Shown here piece by piece: positions 35,798 through 45,116 of a DNA stretch of 64,000 nucleotides. The translations under genes and the position numbers were made by a program. The notes beneath the pieces were generated by a model, which did not search any database, was not told where the DNA came from, and saw nothing but the letters and a program-made list of their open reading frames with translations. Source of the stretch: Alicyclobacillus tolerans (GTDB taxonomy: Bacteria; Bacillota; Bacilli; Alicyclobacillales; Alicyclobacillaceae); NCBI RefSeq assembly GCF_021739485.1, contig NZ_JAJFNK010000013.1, positions 62,001-126,000 of the forward strand. The letters are read 5' to 3'. How positions within the stretch are numbered: the first letter of the stretch is position 1; each line of letters opens with the position of its first letter.

Positions 35798-36343
35798 ATG
35801 CCATCATCGCGTGTTCATATTGTCGGACTTTGTGGAAGTCTTCGGAAACATTCGTGTAACCGAGGTCTCTTAAACGCCTTAAAAGACCAATTTTCAAGTG
35901 AGGTAGTTTTTACAATTGCCGATCTTTCGGAGATTCCCCTATATAATCCAGATAACGAGCTCCCTTATCCAGATTCCGTACTAGCGCTCGCATCGATGGT
36001 CAACCAAGCGGATGGCTTAGTGATCAGTTCCCCAGAGTATAATTTATCCTATACAGCTGTCCTAAAAAACACGCTAGAATGGCTCTCGCGGCGCAGCTTG
36101 GGAGCACATTTGGCGGGGAAGCCAACGGCGCTTATTGGAACCGCTTCGATAAATGTCGCGGTATCACAAAGCCATCTTCGGGATGTACTTCTAGCATTAA
36201 ACCTCGATGTACTCACTCGTCCGATTGTGCAAATCGTCGATACAGAACATGACAAATTCGATGATCTCGGAAACCTCATAGATGTGGATACTGTAAACAT
36301 GCTAATCCGGGTGAGAGATGCGTTGCTTGAAGCCATCGGCTGA
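35798..36343 (+). CDS. NADPH-dependent FMN reductase family protein
   Basis: 181 residues from ATG 35798, 9-10 nt after AAAGGAGAG. Flavodoxin-like fold: LCGSLRKHSCNRGLL (phosphate loop), PLYNPDNELPYP, and SPEYNLSYTAVLKNTLEWLSR (the SPEYN motif binds FMN). Relatives are azoreductases, chromate reductases and SsuE-like enzymes. It probably gives reduced flavin or reduces quinones in the cytoplasm. It converges on the ybaK-like gene with 3 bp between stops. Confidence 0.88.
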   Translation: MPSSRVHIVGLCGSLRKHSCNRGLLNALKDQFSSEVVFTIADLSEIPLYNPDNELPYPDSVLALASMVNQADGLVISSPEYNLSYTAVLKNTLEWLSRRSLGAHLAGKPTALIGTASINVAVSQSHLRDVLLALNLDVLTRPIVQIVDTEHDKFDDLGNLIDVDTVNMLIRVRDALLEAIG

Positions 36344-36346
36344 CAA

Positions 36347-36820
36347 TTAAGATGCCCAGTCTTTGCAAATGTTGATCCATTCGCAATATGCGGAGTACCG
36401 TTCTAACTCCGGAATTGAGAGTTCAATCGCGCTATTTCTGCTTCCACATGCCGGGAATACGGTTGCAAATCTCTTTAAAGATACATCCAAATACACTTGA
36501 ATGTCATCCCGAATTCCGAATGGGCAGACACCACCAACAGGATGACCAATCATGTCGCTGACTTCGTCAGCTTTTAGCATTTTTGCCTTCGTTTCAAATT
36601 GTGCTTTAAACTTTGGATTGTCCACTTTAGCGTCCCCAGACATTACAATTAGAACCACCTTGCCATTCACCCAAAATGCCATGGTTTTGGCAATTCTATT
36701 CTCCTCGCAATGTAATGCCGCTGCTGCTTCTTCCACCGTTGCACTGGAGATCGGAAATTCCTGAATTCGTTCTTCCATACCCCATTTCTTGAAATAGGCT
36801 TTCACCGTTTCAACGGACAT
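36347..36820 (-). CDS. YbaK/EbsC-family aminoacyl-tRNA deacylase
   Basis: 157 residues from ATG 36820, 5 nt after GGAGG. The fold motifs are RIAKTMAFWVNGKVVLIVMSG (with the conserved substrate-binding Lys), a Lys-rich helix and HPVGGVCPFG. Family members hydrolyse mischarged tRNA, mostly Cys-tRNA(Pro) or Ala-tRNA(Pro). This one looks closest to the EbsC/YwhH group. It is a single-gene unit. Confidence 0.85.
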   Translation of the reverse strand: MSVETVKAYFKKWGMEERIQEFPISSATVEEAAAALHCEENRIAKTMAFWVNGKVVLIVMSGDAKVDNPKFKAQFETKAKMLKADEVSDMIGHPVGGVCPFGIRDDIQVYLDVSLKRFATVFPACGSRNSAIELSIPELERYSAYCEWINICKDWAS

Positions 36821-37183
36821 GGTATCCTCCTGATTATCAAGCTCTGATGAATCTCGCAGTTTCATTGTACAAATTAACCAAGCCCCTTGCCATAACTCAA
36901 GGTGTGTGAACCCAAATGGGGAAACGCGTTCCGCCTTGAGACACGGAAAGAAAAATCCGGGCTAGTGGTTCATACGATCATGAAAAGGTTCACGTTTTCG
37001 TATTCTTGTCGCATTGCGCCCTGTACAGGCGGCCATTATTCACGTAACATGGGTGAAACCAATGCGTTCCCAAATGCCAAATGGATGGTGCGCGTTCAAT
37101 GAGCTTGTCCAAAAGGGGACGTCTATCATTTTGTAATGAACGCGTGTATCTTTTGCTTAGGCGCTTTGAGAAAGGAGAGTTAT
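36821..37183. other. 360-base intergenic region before the lipase gene
   Basis: Divergent promoter space for the ybaK-like and lipase genes. No gene or strong motif is seen. Confidence 0.4.
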
Positions 37184-38071
37184 ATGACGCCCAAACAAAA
37201 GAGACGTTTCTATGGCTTAACTGTGATCTCGGCGCTGATTGCCCTTGTGATTCGCTTTGCGACGGTGAACGCTGTGGTGCTGCCGGGTCTTACCAGAAAC
37301 GTGCAACGACAGGTTCAAGCACCGGGGAAGACAGATGGTGTTTATGATGGTGTTCTGATGAAAATGACCGATATCTCCTATACCAACCTGACGGCCGATG
37401 TGGGAGAGACTCTTGGGCACTTGAAAAGTGTGCCGAGCGCTATTACCAACGAGATCGAGACGGTAAATCAGTTGGATTGGCATTTGTCGGTTCGAGATGC
37501 CAATCAGAAGTTTTTTTCAGACTTGAACGGTTGGAAAATCATTGATGTTAAAGATGCTGAGTCCATTTACGGATTTTATGCGATTGCATTTAAAAAGGGA
37601 AATACAGTCGTGATTGCCTATCGGGGAACAGATGACCTTCAGGATGTCGTTTCAGATACTGGGATTTATTTGCAGGTTCCGGGAGAGGTGGAACAACTGT
37701 CTTTGGCGAAACAGTTCGAGAAAGATGTTGTAAGCGTATTACCGGTTGGGTCTTACCATTTGATTTTTACCGGACATTCCATTGGCGGATGGATGTCGCA
37801 AGAAATGTATTTATTTGCGAAACAAACCAAGTCCCCTTTATGGAGTAGTGTGGATGCCACTGTGTTCAACTCGATTGGCACGGAGTTTCAGGCATCGCCA
37901 CAAGCAATGTCCAAGGTTAAGGACTATCACATGCAAGGCGACTACTTCAGTGATTTTGGCACGTCACTTGGGCAGGAGATTGAAGTGCCGAATCCGAATC
38001 TGACCGAGGGAATTTATGCTCGCCACCAGATGTTCAATTTTTATGGATATTTTTACCCGTTGAAGTTGTAA
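37184..38071 (+). CDS. Class 3 lipase/DUF2974-like membrane-anchored hydrolase
   Basis: 295 residues from ATG 37184, after AAAGGAGAG. An N-terminal signal anchor (residues 9-34) puts the enzyme outside. The alpha/beta-hydrolase core has TVVIAYRGTDDLQD and the nucleophile elbow FTGHSIGGW (Ser199). Asp and His are expected near the C-terminus (Asp in DYHMQGDYFSDFG; His in ARHQMFNFYG). Relatives include class 3 lipases and Mbeg1-like proteins. The substrate is unknown. A terminator follows at once. Confidence 0.8.
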   Translation: MTPKQKRRFYGLTVISALIALVIRFATVNAVVLPGLTRNVQRQVQAPGKTDGVYDGVLMKMTDISYTNLTADVGETLGHLKSVPSAITNEIETVNQLDWHLSVRDANQKFFSDLNGWKIIDVKDAESIYGFYAIAFKKGNTVVIAYRGTDDLQDVVSDTGIYLQVPGEVEQLSLAKQFEKDVVSVLPVGSYHLIFTGHSIGGWMSQEMYLFAKQTKSPLWSSVDATVFNSIGTEFQASPQAMSKVKDYHMQGDYFSDFGTSLGQEIEVPNPNLTEGIYARHQMFNFYGYFYPLKL

Positions 38072-38075
38072 ACAC

Positions 38076-38097
38076 GGACCCAAAAGGGCCCTTTTTT
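38076..38097 (+). terminator. Intrinsic terminator after the lipase gene
   Basis: GGACCC/GGGCCC stem (one mismatch) with loop AAAA and six T. Confidence 0.7.
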
Positions 38098-38282
38098 GTA
38101 CTAAGAGGTTTTGCTCTTTCGAGTGCATCTCTTTCGAGTGCATGTTAAATTTTCGTCGCGAGACCTGACACGTTAACTTTATAGGTTTTGGAGACTGAAT
38201 TTTATGTAAAGTTAAAACGCCTAGGGGAGTATGCCGAATTGAGCGGTTTGTTCCACAGTTTCGCATCAAGGAGATGAAAGCG

Positions 38283-39386
38283 GTGCCAAAAGATAGCCAG
38301 ATTGTTGAAGTCACGACAGAGATGTACCACATTCCCCTGCCTGAAGTGATGGGGGACGCAAAGCACGGCATGCATACACATTTTGATGTGCCCATTGTAA
38401 AGATCGCGTTACAAGACGGAAGAGTCGGTACAGGTTACACCTATACCGGAGGTATTGGGGGTCGCGCGATCGCGAGTCTTATCGAACACGATTTGAAACC
38501 ATTCATCATCGGGAAAGACGCCGCCTGTGTTGAGTCGCTTTGGGAAGCCATGCAGTGGAAAATCCACTATGTAGGACGTGGCGGCATTGCATCGTTTGCA
38601 ATTTCGGCGATCGACATAGCGCTTTGGGATTTGCGTGCGAAAAAAGCGGACGAACCTTTGTGGAAACTTCTTGGCGGTTCGAGTAACAGCACCAAGGCAT
38701 ATGCGGGAGCGATTGATCTCAATTTCCCGCTGGATAAGTTGCTTCAAAACAATGCAAAGTATCTTGACCGCGGATTCCGTGCGGTCAAAATCAAACTGGG
38801 CCAGGAACACCTCGAAGAAGACATTGAACGGATTGCCGCTGTTCGGGAACTCGTTGGGCCGAGCATCGATTTCATGGTGGATGCAAACATGAAGTGGTCA
38901 GTTGCGACTGCCATTGACGCAGCGAAACGAATGCAGCCGTACAACATCCTTTGGCTTGAAGAACCAACGATTCCAGATGACTATGAAGGATACCGCGTCA
39001 TCGCGGAACGGGGTGGACTTCCGGTCGCTGCCGGCGAAAATTACCATACGATTTATGAGTTTGAGAACGCAATTACCCGTGGCAAAATCGATTTCCCACA
39101 GCCAGACGCTTCAAACATCGGCGGGATCACCGGTTGGCTAAAAGTCGCACACTTGGCGCAAGCACATAACTTGCCGGTTTGCACCCACGGTATGCAGGAA
39201 CTCCACGTGAGCTTGATGTCCGCAATGCCCAACGCTGAATACATGGAAGTGCACAGCTTCCCGATTGATGAGTACACCGAACGCCCTCTCGTACTCAAAG
39301 ACGGTCGCGCGATCGCTCCGGATGTGCCAGGAACCGGTGTCCAATTCCGCTTTGATTTGCTCAAGCCGTACGAAACCCCTTTCTAA
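38283..39386 (+). CDS. Mandelate racemase/muconate lactonizing enzyme family (sugar-acid dehydratase-like)
   Basis: 367 residues. GTG 38283 is 9 nt after AAGGAG; ATG 38274 directly abuts the site and is less likely. Enolase-superfamily residues: KIKLGQ (KxK), VDANMKW, WLEEPT, AAGENYH for the three metal ligands and CTHGMQE with the catalytic His. The layout fits acid-sugar dehydratases or racemases (cytoplasmic, Mg2+). The substrate is not evident. A branched terminator follows 130 bp after the stop. Confidence 0.88.
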   Translation: MPKDSQIVEVTTEMYHIPLPEVMGDAKHGMHTHFDVPIVKIALQDGRVGTGYTYTGGIGGRAIASLIEHDLKPFIIGKDAACVESLWEAMQWKIHYVGRGGIASFAISAIDIALWDLRAKKADEPLWKLLGGSSNSTKAYAGAIDLNFPLDKLLQNNAKYLDRGFRAVKIKLGQEHLEEDIERIAAVRELVGPSIDFMVDANMKWSVATAIDAAKRMQPYNILWLEEPTIPDDYEGYRVIAERGGLPVAAGENYHTIYEFENAITRGKIDFPQPDASNIGGITGWLKVAHLAQAHNLPVCTHGMQELHVSLMSAMPNAEYMEVHSFPIDEYTERPLVLKDGRAIAPDVPGTGVQFRFDLLKPYETPF

Positions 39387-39835
39387 ATGTGGTCACAACG
39401 AAGAAGACATGTCCCTGAAAGCCCCGCACATGGACATGCTCAGAACGTAGACAATCTTGGGAAGGATAGTCGCGGGATGTCTGAGTTCGTCCAATAGTCT
39501 AAAAACGAAAACGATGAAGGGCCGCCAAACAGTGGGAAATCCACTGTCCAGGTAGGCCCTCTTTTTGGTTCGGGATGACCCAATGGCACTTTTCATCGCT
39601 TGAACTCCTTCCAACTGGTCCCATTTAGCTTCCTGTATGGATATTCCATCCAAGCAAGGAAACTATTACGAGAAGGTTTTTCCTGGCTCGGGACGAATCC
39701 AGCAAATATGGGAGAAAGTATCTGCAAAGGTAGAACGTATCTCTCCCGGTACAACATTTCTCTGTCTCTCGGTGATTACCAGACAAACCAGCATCTTTAC
39801 ACAACAACCAGCTTATTCACGAAGGAGAGAATTAC
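39387..39835. other. 449-base region before the NlpC/P60 gene
   Basis: It contains the terminator at 39518-39566 and then about 270 bases of leader or promoter DNA. I looked for a cyclic-di-AMP (ydaO) riboswitch, common before such hydrolases, and could not match the consensus. Confidence 0.4.
39518..39566 (+). terminator. Branched intrinsic terminator
   Basis: AGGGCC pairs with GGCCCT, enclosing a second perfect hairpin (ACAGTGG/CCACTGT with loop GAAAT-like), followed by CTTTTTG. It ends the upstream gene or attenuates transcription into the hydrolase gene. Confidence 0.75.
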
Positions 39836-40972
39836 ATGAAACCCATCCAACGCGTAACCATAGCAGGATTGACCGCCTTTGCACTGTTGACTCCAACTGC
39901 GTTTGCGGCAACCTCTCAGCAAGTCATCGAGACGAATCACGGTTGGGTTTCCTACCACAGTGAAGCAAAACTTTCAAGCCCAGTGCTAGGACGCCTGGAG
40001 CTTGGGCAAAAAGCACCACTTGTCAAGAAGGCGAACGCTTATTGGTACGAAATTGATGTCAATGGGCGGAATGCCTTCATCACCGCCAACACCAACTATA
40101 CGCATGTGGCCAACGTCACAACGTCGACATCGGTCGCAACACCAGCACCGTCGACCTCTAGCAACACAACGTCGGGTGACTTGGTTGTCGTATCGAACTG
40201 TTACTTGAAGTCAGAACCGAATCTGAATCCTGCTGCACGTTTAGGTTTGCTTTCAAAAGGTACGACGATGACGCTGCTTGGCAAGTACAACTCCTACTGG
40301 TATCACGTCTCAGTCGATGGAAAGACGGGCTACATTACGACAGCATCTAAGTACGTTCAGGCCGTCAGCGGACAAGAAAAAACGTCCGTATCAGCGCCAG
40401 CAACTACGCCGAGGCCGGCCACATCAGCAGCAGCACCAGCACCAGCAACTCCTTCGTCGACGCCAGCATCGTCACAGGACGTGATTCACGTGACTGCCGG
40501 AAATGGTGTCCCAGAGACAATCAACCTGACGAACGATACTCCACAACAGCAGAAGTTGATTCAAACGGCATTGACACAGCTAGGCGTTCCCTACTGGTGG
40601 GGCCACCAAGTGCCGAACTATGCACCGGTGAACGGGCGTGACGGCTTCGATTGTTCAAACTTCGTCGCTTGGACATACCGAACAGCCTTAGGCATTGACT
40701 TTTCGGGTTCGTCTATCTATCAGCGCTTCCACGTTGGTGCCCCGGTGACGATTGATTCGACGGACAAGACTAAGTATCTACAACCGGGCGATTTGCTGTT
40801 CTTTGCAAATGCCTCACAGCCAAATGGTCAAGGCCACGTTGGCATATATATCGGGAACGGTTTGATCATTCAAGAAGGCGGCGGACGAGGCAAGGTCACA
40901 GTCGAATCGTTGAACAACAGTCGAGCTTGGTTTGGACGTTCCCTTGTGTTTGCCAGAAGGGTGTTGAATTGA
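39836..40972 (+). CDS. Secreted NlpC/P60 peptidoglycan hydrolase with two SH3 domains
   Basis: 378 residues from ATG 39836 after GAAGGAGAG. A signal peptide is cut near AFA-A (24). Two bacterial SH3 domains follow (about 28-95 and 115-185), then a Thr/Pro/Ala linker (190-225) and the NlpC/P60 domain (245-378) with catalytic Cys in GFDCSNF, His in GHVGIYIG and the third polar residue in IIQEGGG. It should cut D-Glu-diaminopimelate bonds in cell-wall peptides. It is a single-gene unit. Confidence 0.93.
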   Translation: MKPIQRVTIAGLTAFALLTPTAFAATSQQVIETNHGWVSYHSEAKLSSPVLGRLELGQKAPLVKKANAYWYEIDVNGRNAFITANTNYTHVANVTTSTSVATPAPSTSSNTTSGDLVVVSNCYLKSEPNLNPAARLGLLSKGTTMTLLGKYNSYWYHVSVDGKTGYITTASKYVQAVSGQEKTSVSAPATTPRPATSAAAPAPATPSSTPASSQDVIHVTAGNGVPETINLTNDTPQQQKLIQTALTQLGVPYWWGHQVPNYAPVNGRDGFDCSNFVAWTYRTALGIDFSGSSIYQRFHVGAPVTIDSTDKTKYLQPGDLLFFANASQPNGQGHVGIYIGNGLIIQEGGGRGKVTVESLNNSRAWFGRSLVFARRVLN

Positions 40973-41078
40973 GGAGTCGCGTGTTTCAAACTATCCGGTC
41001 TGATCTCGGAGGCGGAAGGACCTTTCCAGTATCGAATCCTAGTCACCGTGGTCAATAGGAACCGAAGTTTCACAAAAT

Positions 41079-41109
41079 CGCCGCGTCCGAAATGGACTGC
41101 GGTGTTTTT
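41079..41109 (+). terminator. Terminator after the NlpC/P60 gene
   Basis: CGCCGC-GTCC pairs with GGAC-T-GCGGTG (one bulge, one G-U) around GAAAT, followed by TTTTT. Confidence 0.7.
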
Positions 41110-41252
41110 GTGATGCCACGTAGCTAAGTCCTCGAACAAAGTGCTCCGTTGGCTGACTAGTGTTTAAGTGCTCAGCCGTATACGATGAATGGTACAAATC
41201 GTTTTTCCGTCTTTTTTCGAATGACTGACCGAAAATTCGTGAGGTGTTAGAA

Positions 41253-41996
41253 ATGCTCGGACGCACACATATGATGATTGGTGTATTGGGGGCTGCCATA
41301 GCGGTTCCAATATGGTTACATGATCCAAGTGCACACGCGATGTTAATGCATCCTGGACCTAACGGGATCACTTCTGTAAAGTCAATGACGGCGGGAATTG
41401 TGGCTGGAGCATTAGGTGGTATCCTACCAGACCTAGATCAAAGAGATGCTCTCATGTCGCGGCGCGTCGAACGAATTGGACAACTCATGACACTCCTAGC
41501 CATTGTAGGACTGCTGGTTGCACTGCATCTGTGGATGTCCCCCGTTGCACTCATAGTTTCACTCGTCGCGTTTCTCGCGCTGGTGGGACACACCGAATGG
41601 ATGCGAAAAGTTTCCCTCATCTTTCTTGCGACAGGAGCCCTTGGATTGGGCGTGACGCATAAGTCCTGGTCGGAGATATCCATATTCATTGCGATTTGGC
41701 TTGTCTTAGCGACTCTCTCGTCCCATCGAACCTTTACGCATTCACTTGTCGGAACGGCGATAGCAGGGGTTGCTATGATCCAGCTGGGGAACCAGGTGCA
41801 TTTACGCTGGTTAGCAGATACCGCAATCCTTGGATACGTGCTGCATTTATTCGCAGATGCTGTCGCGGGTGGCATTCCGATTCTGTGGCCGTACAAAAGG
41901 CGGCAAGGAATCTATCTGGTGCGTACAGGGGGGATTAGGGACCGTTTGTTAGGTCATATATGCATACTCGCAGTGCTCTCACTGCTATTGATATAG
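41253..41996 (+). CDS. YdjM-like membrane-bound metal-dependent hydrolase
   Basis: 247 residues from ATG 41253, 6 nt after GAGGTG. Polytopic membrane protein with the family's polar motifs near helices: RTHMMIG, GGILPDLDQRD, SSHRTFTHS and LHLFADAVAGGIPILWP. The His and Asp residues probably bind metal. E. coli YdjM is a LexA-regulated relative; in Bacillus the role is unknown, perhaps phospholipid hydrolysis. Confidence 0.85.
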   Translation: MLGRTHMMIGVLGAAIAVPIWLHDPSAHAMLMHPGPNGITSVKSMTAGIVAGALGGILPDLDQRDALMSRRVERIGQLMTLLAIVGLLVALHLWMSPVALIVSLVAFLALVGHTEWMRKVSLIFLATGALGLGVTHKSWSEISIFIAIWLVLATLSSHRTFTHSLVGTAIAGVAMIQLGNQVHLRWLADTAILGYVLHLFADAVAGGIPILWPYKRRQGIYLVRTGGIRDRLLGHICILAVLSLLLI

Positions 41997-42133
41997 ACTT
42001 AAATTTGGAATGTGGAAAATTATGAAGGAGAAAGGCACTTTTTTTTAAATCGTACTGCGACAGAAAGGTGGTTTCAACCGTCTATATTGGATGACTAATG
42101 TTTTTGATAAAAATATTCAGAGGTGATACTGCA

Positions 42134-43096
42134 ATGAAGTTTCAAACAGTCGCATTTCGTGTTGTTACCGCAGGCGTTGTTGCTGCACAGGTTTTGATGC
42201 CACTGACCGCATATGCGGCTTCCAACACGAACAGTCCCAAGATCCAGTCAGCGAACACGACACTTGCAATGGCTGGACACACGCCGTTGCACTTTGAACA
42301 CATTGTCGCGAAGGATCCATGGTCAGGTAAAGCCACGAGTTGGGTTTCGGTGTCCGATTTGCAAAAAGTTCTTCAGTTAACGGGAGTCCAGTCTACATGG
42401 AACAATGCAACTACACTAAACATATCTTCGACACCCGCGGGGTGGAAACTCAGCACGAATAGTGCCTCATCCGTCGGAAACCTACCCATGGGCGAAATGC
42501 AGTTTTCAATCGGTGGAGCTCAACATGAATTTATAAGGTCGCCCAAGCTGGTTGCGAGAGACCCAGTAAGCGGCGTCGACATCACCTATGTACCCGTCTA
42601 TTACGCAGGTCTTTTTCTCCAACATCAATTGAGAATGAAAGCCACATGGGAAGGCAATACATGGAGCTTGTTCCCTCAAGCGACCTTTTCACCCATCACG
42701 TCCATTCAATCGCTCATGATAGACAGTAGTGGGGCGGTTTCAATAGAATACGTACCTAAGACCTCTGAAACAACATCCGTTACCCAACAAGTCCTCTCGT
42801 GGTTGAAGAGTGCAACAACTACGACAATGAACTTATCTCCCTCAACCCCCGGATTGAGATTTGAAGGTTACGTCGGACCTTCTCGTTTGTTGATCACCAC
42901 GGCAGACAAGTCGCAAATTAAAATTCACCCCGCATACACCATTACAGCAGTTGGGAAGCAAGGCAAATATCAAGTGAACTACGAGCCAAACGTGGTGGCG
43001 TATGTCGCTGGCAATGAGACCACTTACTTAAACGCTCCGAAGCTGTATACATGGTTGAAAAATAACCAGTGGCAAGCGGAATTCACGACCAACTGA
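42134..43096 (+). CDS. Secreted protein, unknown (possible copper-amine-oxidase N-like domain)
   Basis: 320 residues from ATG 42134 after AGAGGTG. Signal peptide with cut near AYA-A (29). After it, two related stretches (TSWVSVSDLQKVLQLTGVQ with TWNNATTLNIS; and ITYVPVYYAGLFLQHQLRMK with TWEGNTWSL) look like the repeated beta-beta-alpha unit of Cu_amine_oxidN1-type wall-associated domains. The rest is beta-rich without a known motif. A surface role is inferred. Confidence 0.6.
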   Translation: MKFQTVAFRVVTAGVVAAQVLMPLTAYAASNTNSPKIQSANTTLAMAGHTPLHFEHIVAKDPWSGKATSWVSVSDLQKVLQLTGVQSTWNNATTLNISSTPAGWKLSTNSASSVGNLPMGEMQFSIGGAQHEFIRSPKLVARDPVSGVDITYVPVYYAGLFLQHQLRMKATWEGNTWSLFPQATFSPITSIQSLMIDSSGAVSIEYVPKTSETTSVTQQVLSWLKSATTTTMNLSPSTPGLRFEGYVGPSRLLITTADKSQIKIHPAYTITAVGKQGKYQVNYEPNVVAYVAGNETTYLNAPKLYTWLKNNQWQAEFTTN

Positions 43097-43185
43097 CATT
43101 CAAAATGATTTTACAAAGGATGCTCATAACTATAGAGTGTTAATGATAAAGCACGATCGAACGATGGGACAGGGGGGCCAACGGC

Positions 43186-44124
43186 TTGTTTACACCATGT
43201 GAAAGATACCCAGATCCGCGGGTACACGTGATCGATCCGAAATTTGAAAAATATCGTGTTAATAATGCTGCTGTTGAGCTTCTGGCAACGGGATGCCGCT
43301 GGAACGAAGGCCCTGTATGGTTCGGCGACTGGCAGTGCCTGCTGTGGAGTGATATACCGAACAACCGTATCATGGGCTACTATGAGCCGGACAACAAGGT
43401 TTTCACTTTCCGCAAACCGTCAAATTTTTCAAACGGCAACACTCGTGACCGCGAAGGAAGGCTGGTTACCTGCGAACACGCTACCCGGCGCGTGACAAGG
43501 ACCGAACGGAATGGCTTCATTACGGTGCTTGCGGACAGCTTCCACGGGAATCGGCTGAATTCCCCCAATGATGTGGTTACACCTTCTGATGGTTCAGTGT
43601 GGTTTACAGACCCAACGTTTGGCCTGAATAGTCGGTATGAGGGCGGCGTGGACGCCAAACAGGAGCTAAAGCCAGCCGTTTACCGCATAGACCCTGTTAA
43701 CGGCACAGTAGAGGTCGTAATTGAGAACATGCTTCAGCCGAACGGCCTTGCCTTTTCACCGGATGAATCGATGCTGTACGTGGTCGATTCCGGGACCAAT
43801 CCTCGACAGATTGTGCAGTATCCCGTAACAAACGGCAAGATCAGCGGGGAGAAGCAGGTTCTCATCACATGTTCCGTGGATAACGGCACGCCAGATGGGC
43901 TTCGTGTGGATGTCGACGGAAACCTTTGGTGCGGTTGGGGTGAAGGCGAGGGGAGCGACGGTGTTCGGATATTTGATCGCACAGGGAAACTGATCGGCTC
44001 AATTGACCTACCTGAGCGGTGCGCCAATCTCTGCTTCGGTGGTAAGGGCGGAAATCGCCTTTTTATGGCTTCCTCAACCTCGCTGTATGCACTGTACGTG
44101 AATGCGCAGGGGGCCGGAATCTAA
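43186..44124 (+). CDS. SMP-30/gluconolactonase family protein
   Basis: 312 residues from TTG 43186, after AGGGGGG. Six-bladed propeller with the usual metal ligands: Glu in NEGPVWF, Asn in LNSPNDVV, Asn in LQPNGLAFS and Asp in PDGLRVDVDGNLW. These enzymes open aldonolactones such as gluconolactone in the cytoplasm. No sugar dehydrogenase or permease adjoins. Confidence 0.9.
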   Translation: MFTPCERYPDPRVHVIDPKFEKYRVNNAAVELLATGCRWNEGPVWFGDWQCLLWSDIPNNRIMGYYEPDNKVFTFRKPSNFSNGNTRDREGRLVTCEHATRRVTRTERNGFITVLADSFHGNRLNSPNDVVTPSDGSVWFTDPTFGLNSRYEGGVDAKQELKPAVYRIDPVNGTVEVVIENMLQPNGLAFSPDESMLYVVDSGTNPRQIVQYPVTNGKISGEKQVLITCSVDNGTPDGLRVDVDGNLWCGWGEGEGSDGVRIFDRTGKLIGSIDLPERCANLCFGGKGGNRLFMASSTSLYALYVNAQGAGI

Positions 44125-44512
44125 CGGTTCAATACAGGGGTACTGGACGTCCATCTTGTATTCTCCAAGGAAATGGTTGTACCAGGCTCAAATGGCGCCT
44201 ATGATGAAGCAACCTTTCGCCAAGACAGGCAATCACTGCCGCATCACACACATGCAGGTTTCGTCTAAAAAGCGAAATCTGTTTTTTTATGAAACTAAAT
44301 CCATTTATCCACAGTCTTTTCATATTATGGGTTATTGTGGTGAATTAGACTGAATACTTAGTACAAAACAACTTGGTTATAGAGGGACTGCCTTAAAGGA
44401 AAAACACGCATTTTTGGACTGCTTAGGCCGATACTTTGCTGACTGGTCAGGTATAAGTGTTTTCGTTTAAGATACATAATATTAGAGAACTTGCGGGTCA
44501 GGGGGGAGCGCT
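44125..44512. other. 388-base intergenic region
   Basis: A/T-rich spacer between the lactonase and YfmQ-like genes. Short frames on both strands have no ribosome site. I see no RNA gene or repeat. Confidence 0.4.
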
Positions 44513-44980
44513 TTGCCACCTATACCACATTGGTTTGTCCTTGTATGTGCCGTGTGTCTTCCCATGCTTTCCTTTTTTTTGAGTCCTCCGACAGTTTGGG
44601 TAGACAAGTTCGTCGAATCCTTGGCTATTCATCCGAAGTTGTCTAATCCGGAAATAACATCTATTAATGTATATGGAAAGGAACTGCTCGGCAGAGAGAG
44701 AGACAGATTTATACTCGCATTTAATAATGCGAATTTTCTTTATAGATACGGGATGGTCCCTGTGCTTAATCAGAATCCTATTATGGTTAAGGTCAAGCAG
44801 GGGAAAAAGACATATGAATTCAAGATGTACCTGTATGGAAATCACATGATCGAAATTATTCGGTACAAGAAGAAAAAGCGTATTCCGTATAGAGTCAGTT
44901 CTCAGGTTTTAGAAGAGATCCTTGAATTGAGAATGAGAGACCAGTGGTGGATGAAAGACCAGTGGTGGATTGAGTTCTAA
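44513..44980 (+). CDS. YfmQ-like membrane-anchored protein
   Basis: 155 residues from TTG 44513 with GGGGGGAG upstream. One N-terminal hydrophobic anchor (HWFVLVCAVCLPMLSFFL) then a soluble domain (AIHPKLSNPEITSINVYGKELL, FILAFNNANFLYRYGM) that resembles B. subtilis YfmQ, a protein of unknown function. The C-terminus ends in a short repeat (RDQWWMKDQWWIEF). GC content is lower than in the neighbours, which may mean later acquisition. Confidence 0.6.
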   Translation: MPPIPHWFVLVCAVCLPMLSFFLSPPTVWVDKFVESLAIHPKLSNPEITSINVYGKELLGRERDRFILAFNNANFLYRYGMVPVLNQNPIMVKVKQGKKTYEFKMYLYGNHMIEIIRYKKKKRIPYRVSSQVLEEILELRMRDQWWMKDQWWIEF

Positions 44981-45116
44981 AAAATTAAAAAAAGGTGATA
45001 CCCGGGCATTCATTAGAAAACCATTATGTCTTTATAAATATATCGTTTCTCCTAGTGCTTTTGAGGTCTGTTAGGATGATAGCAGGTCAAATTTATCCTC
45101 AGAAGGAGAGACGTCA

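Noticed and set aside
39567..39835. Possible cyclic-di-AMP (ydaO) riboswitch before the NlpC/P60 gene
   Set aside because: Gene context fits, but I could not match the conserved blocks of that riboswitch; a covariance-model search would settle it.
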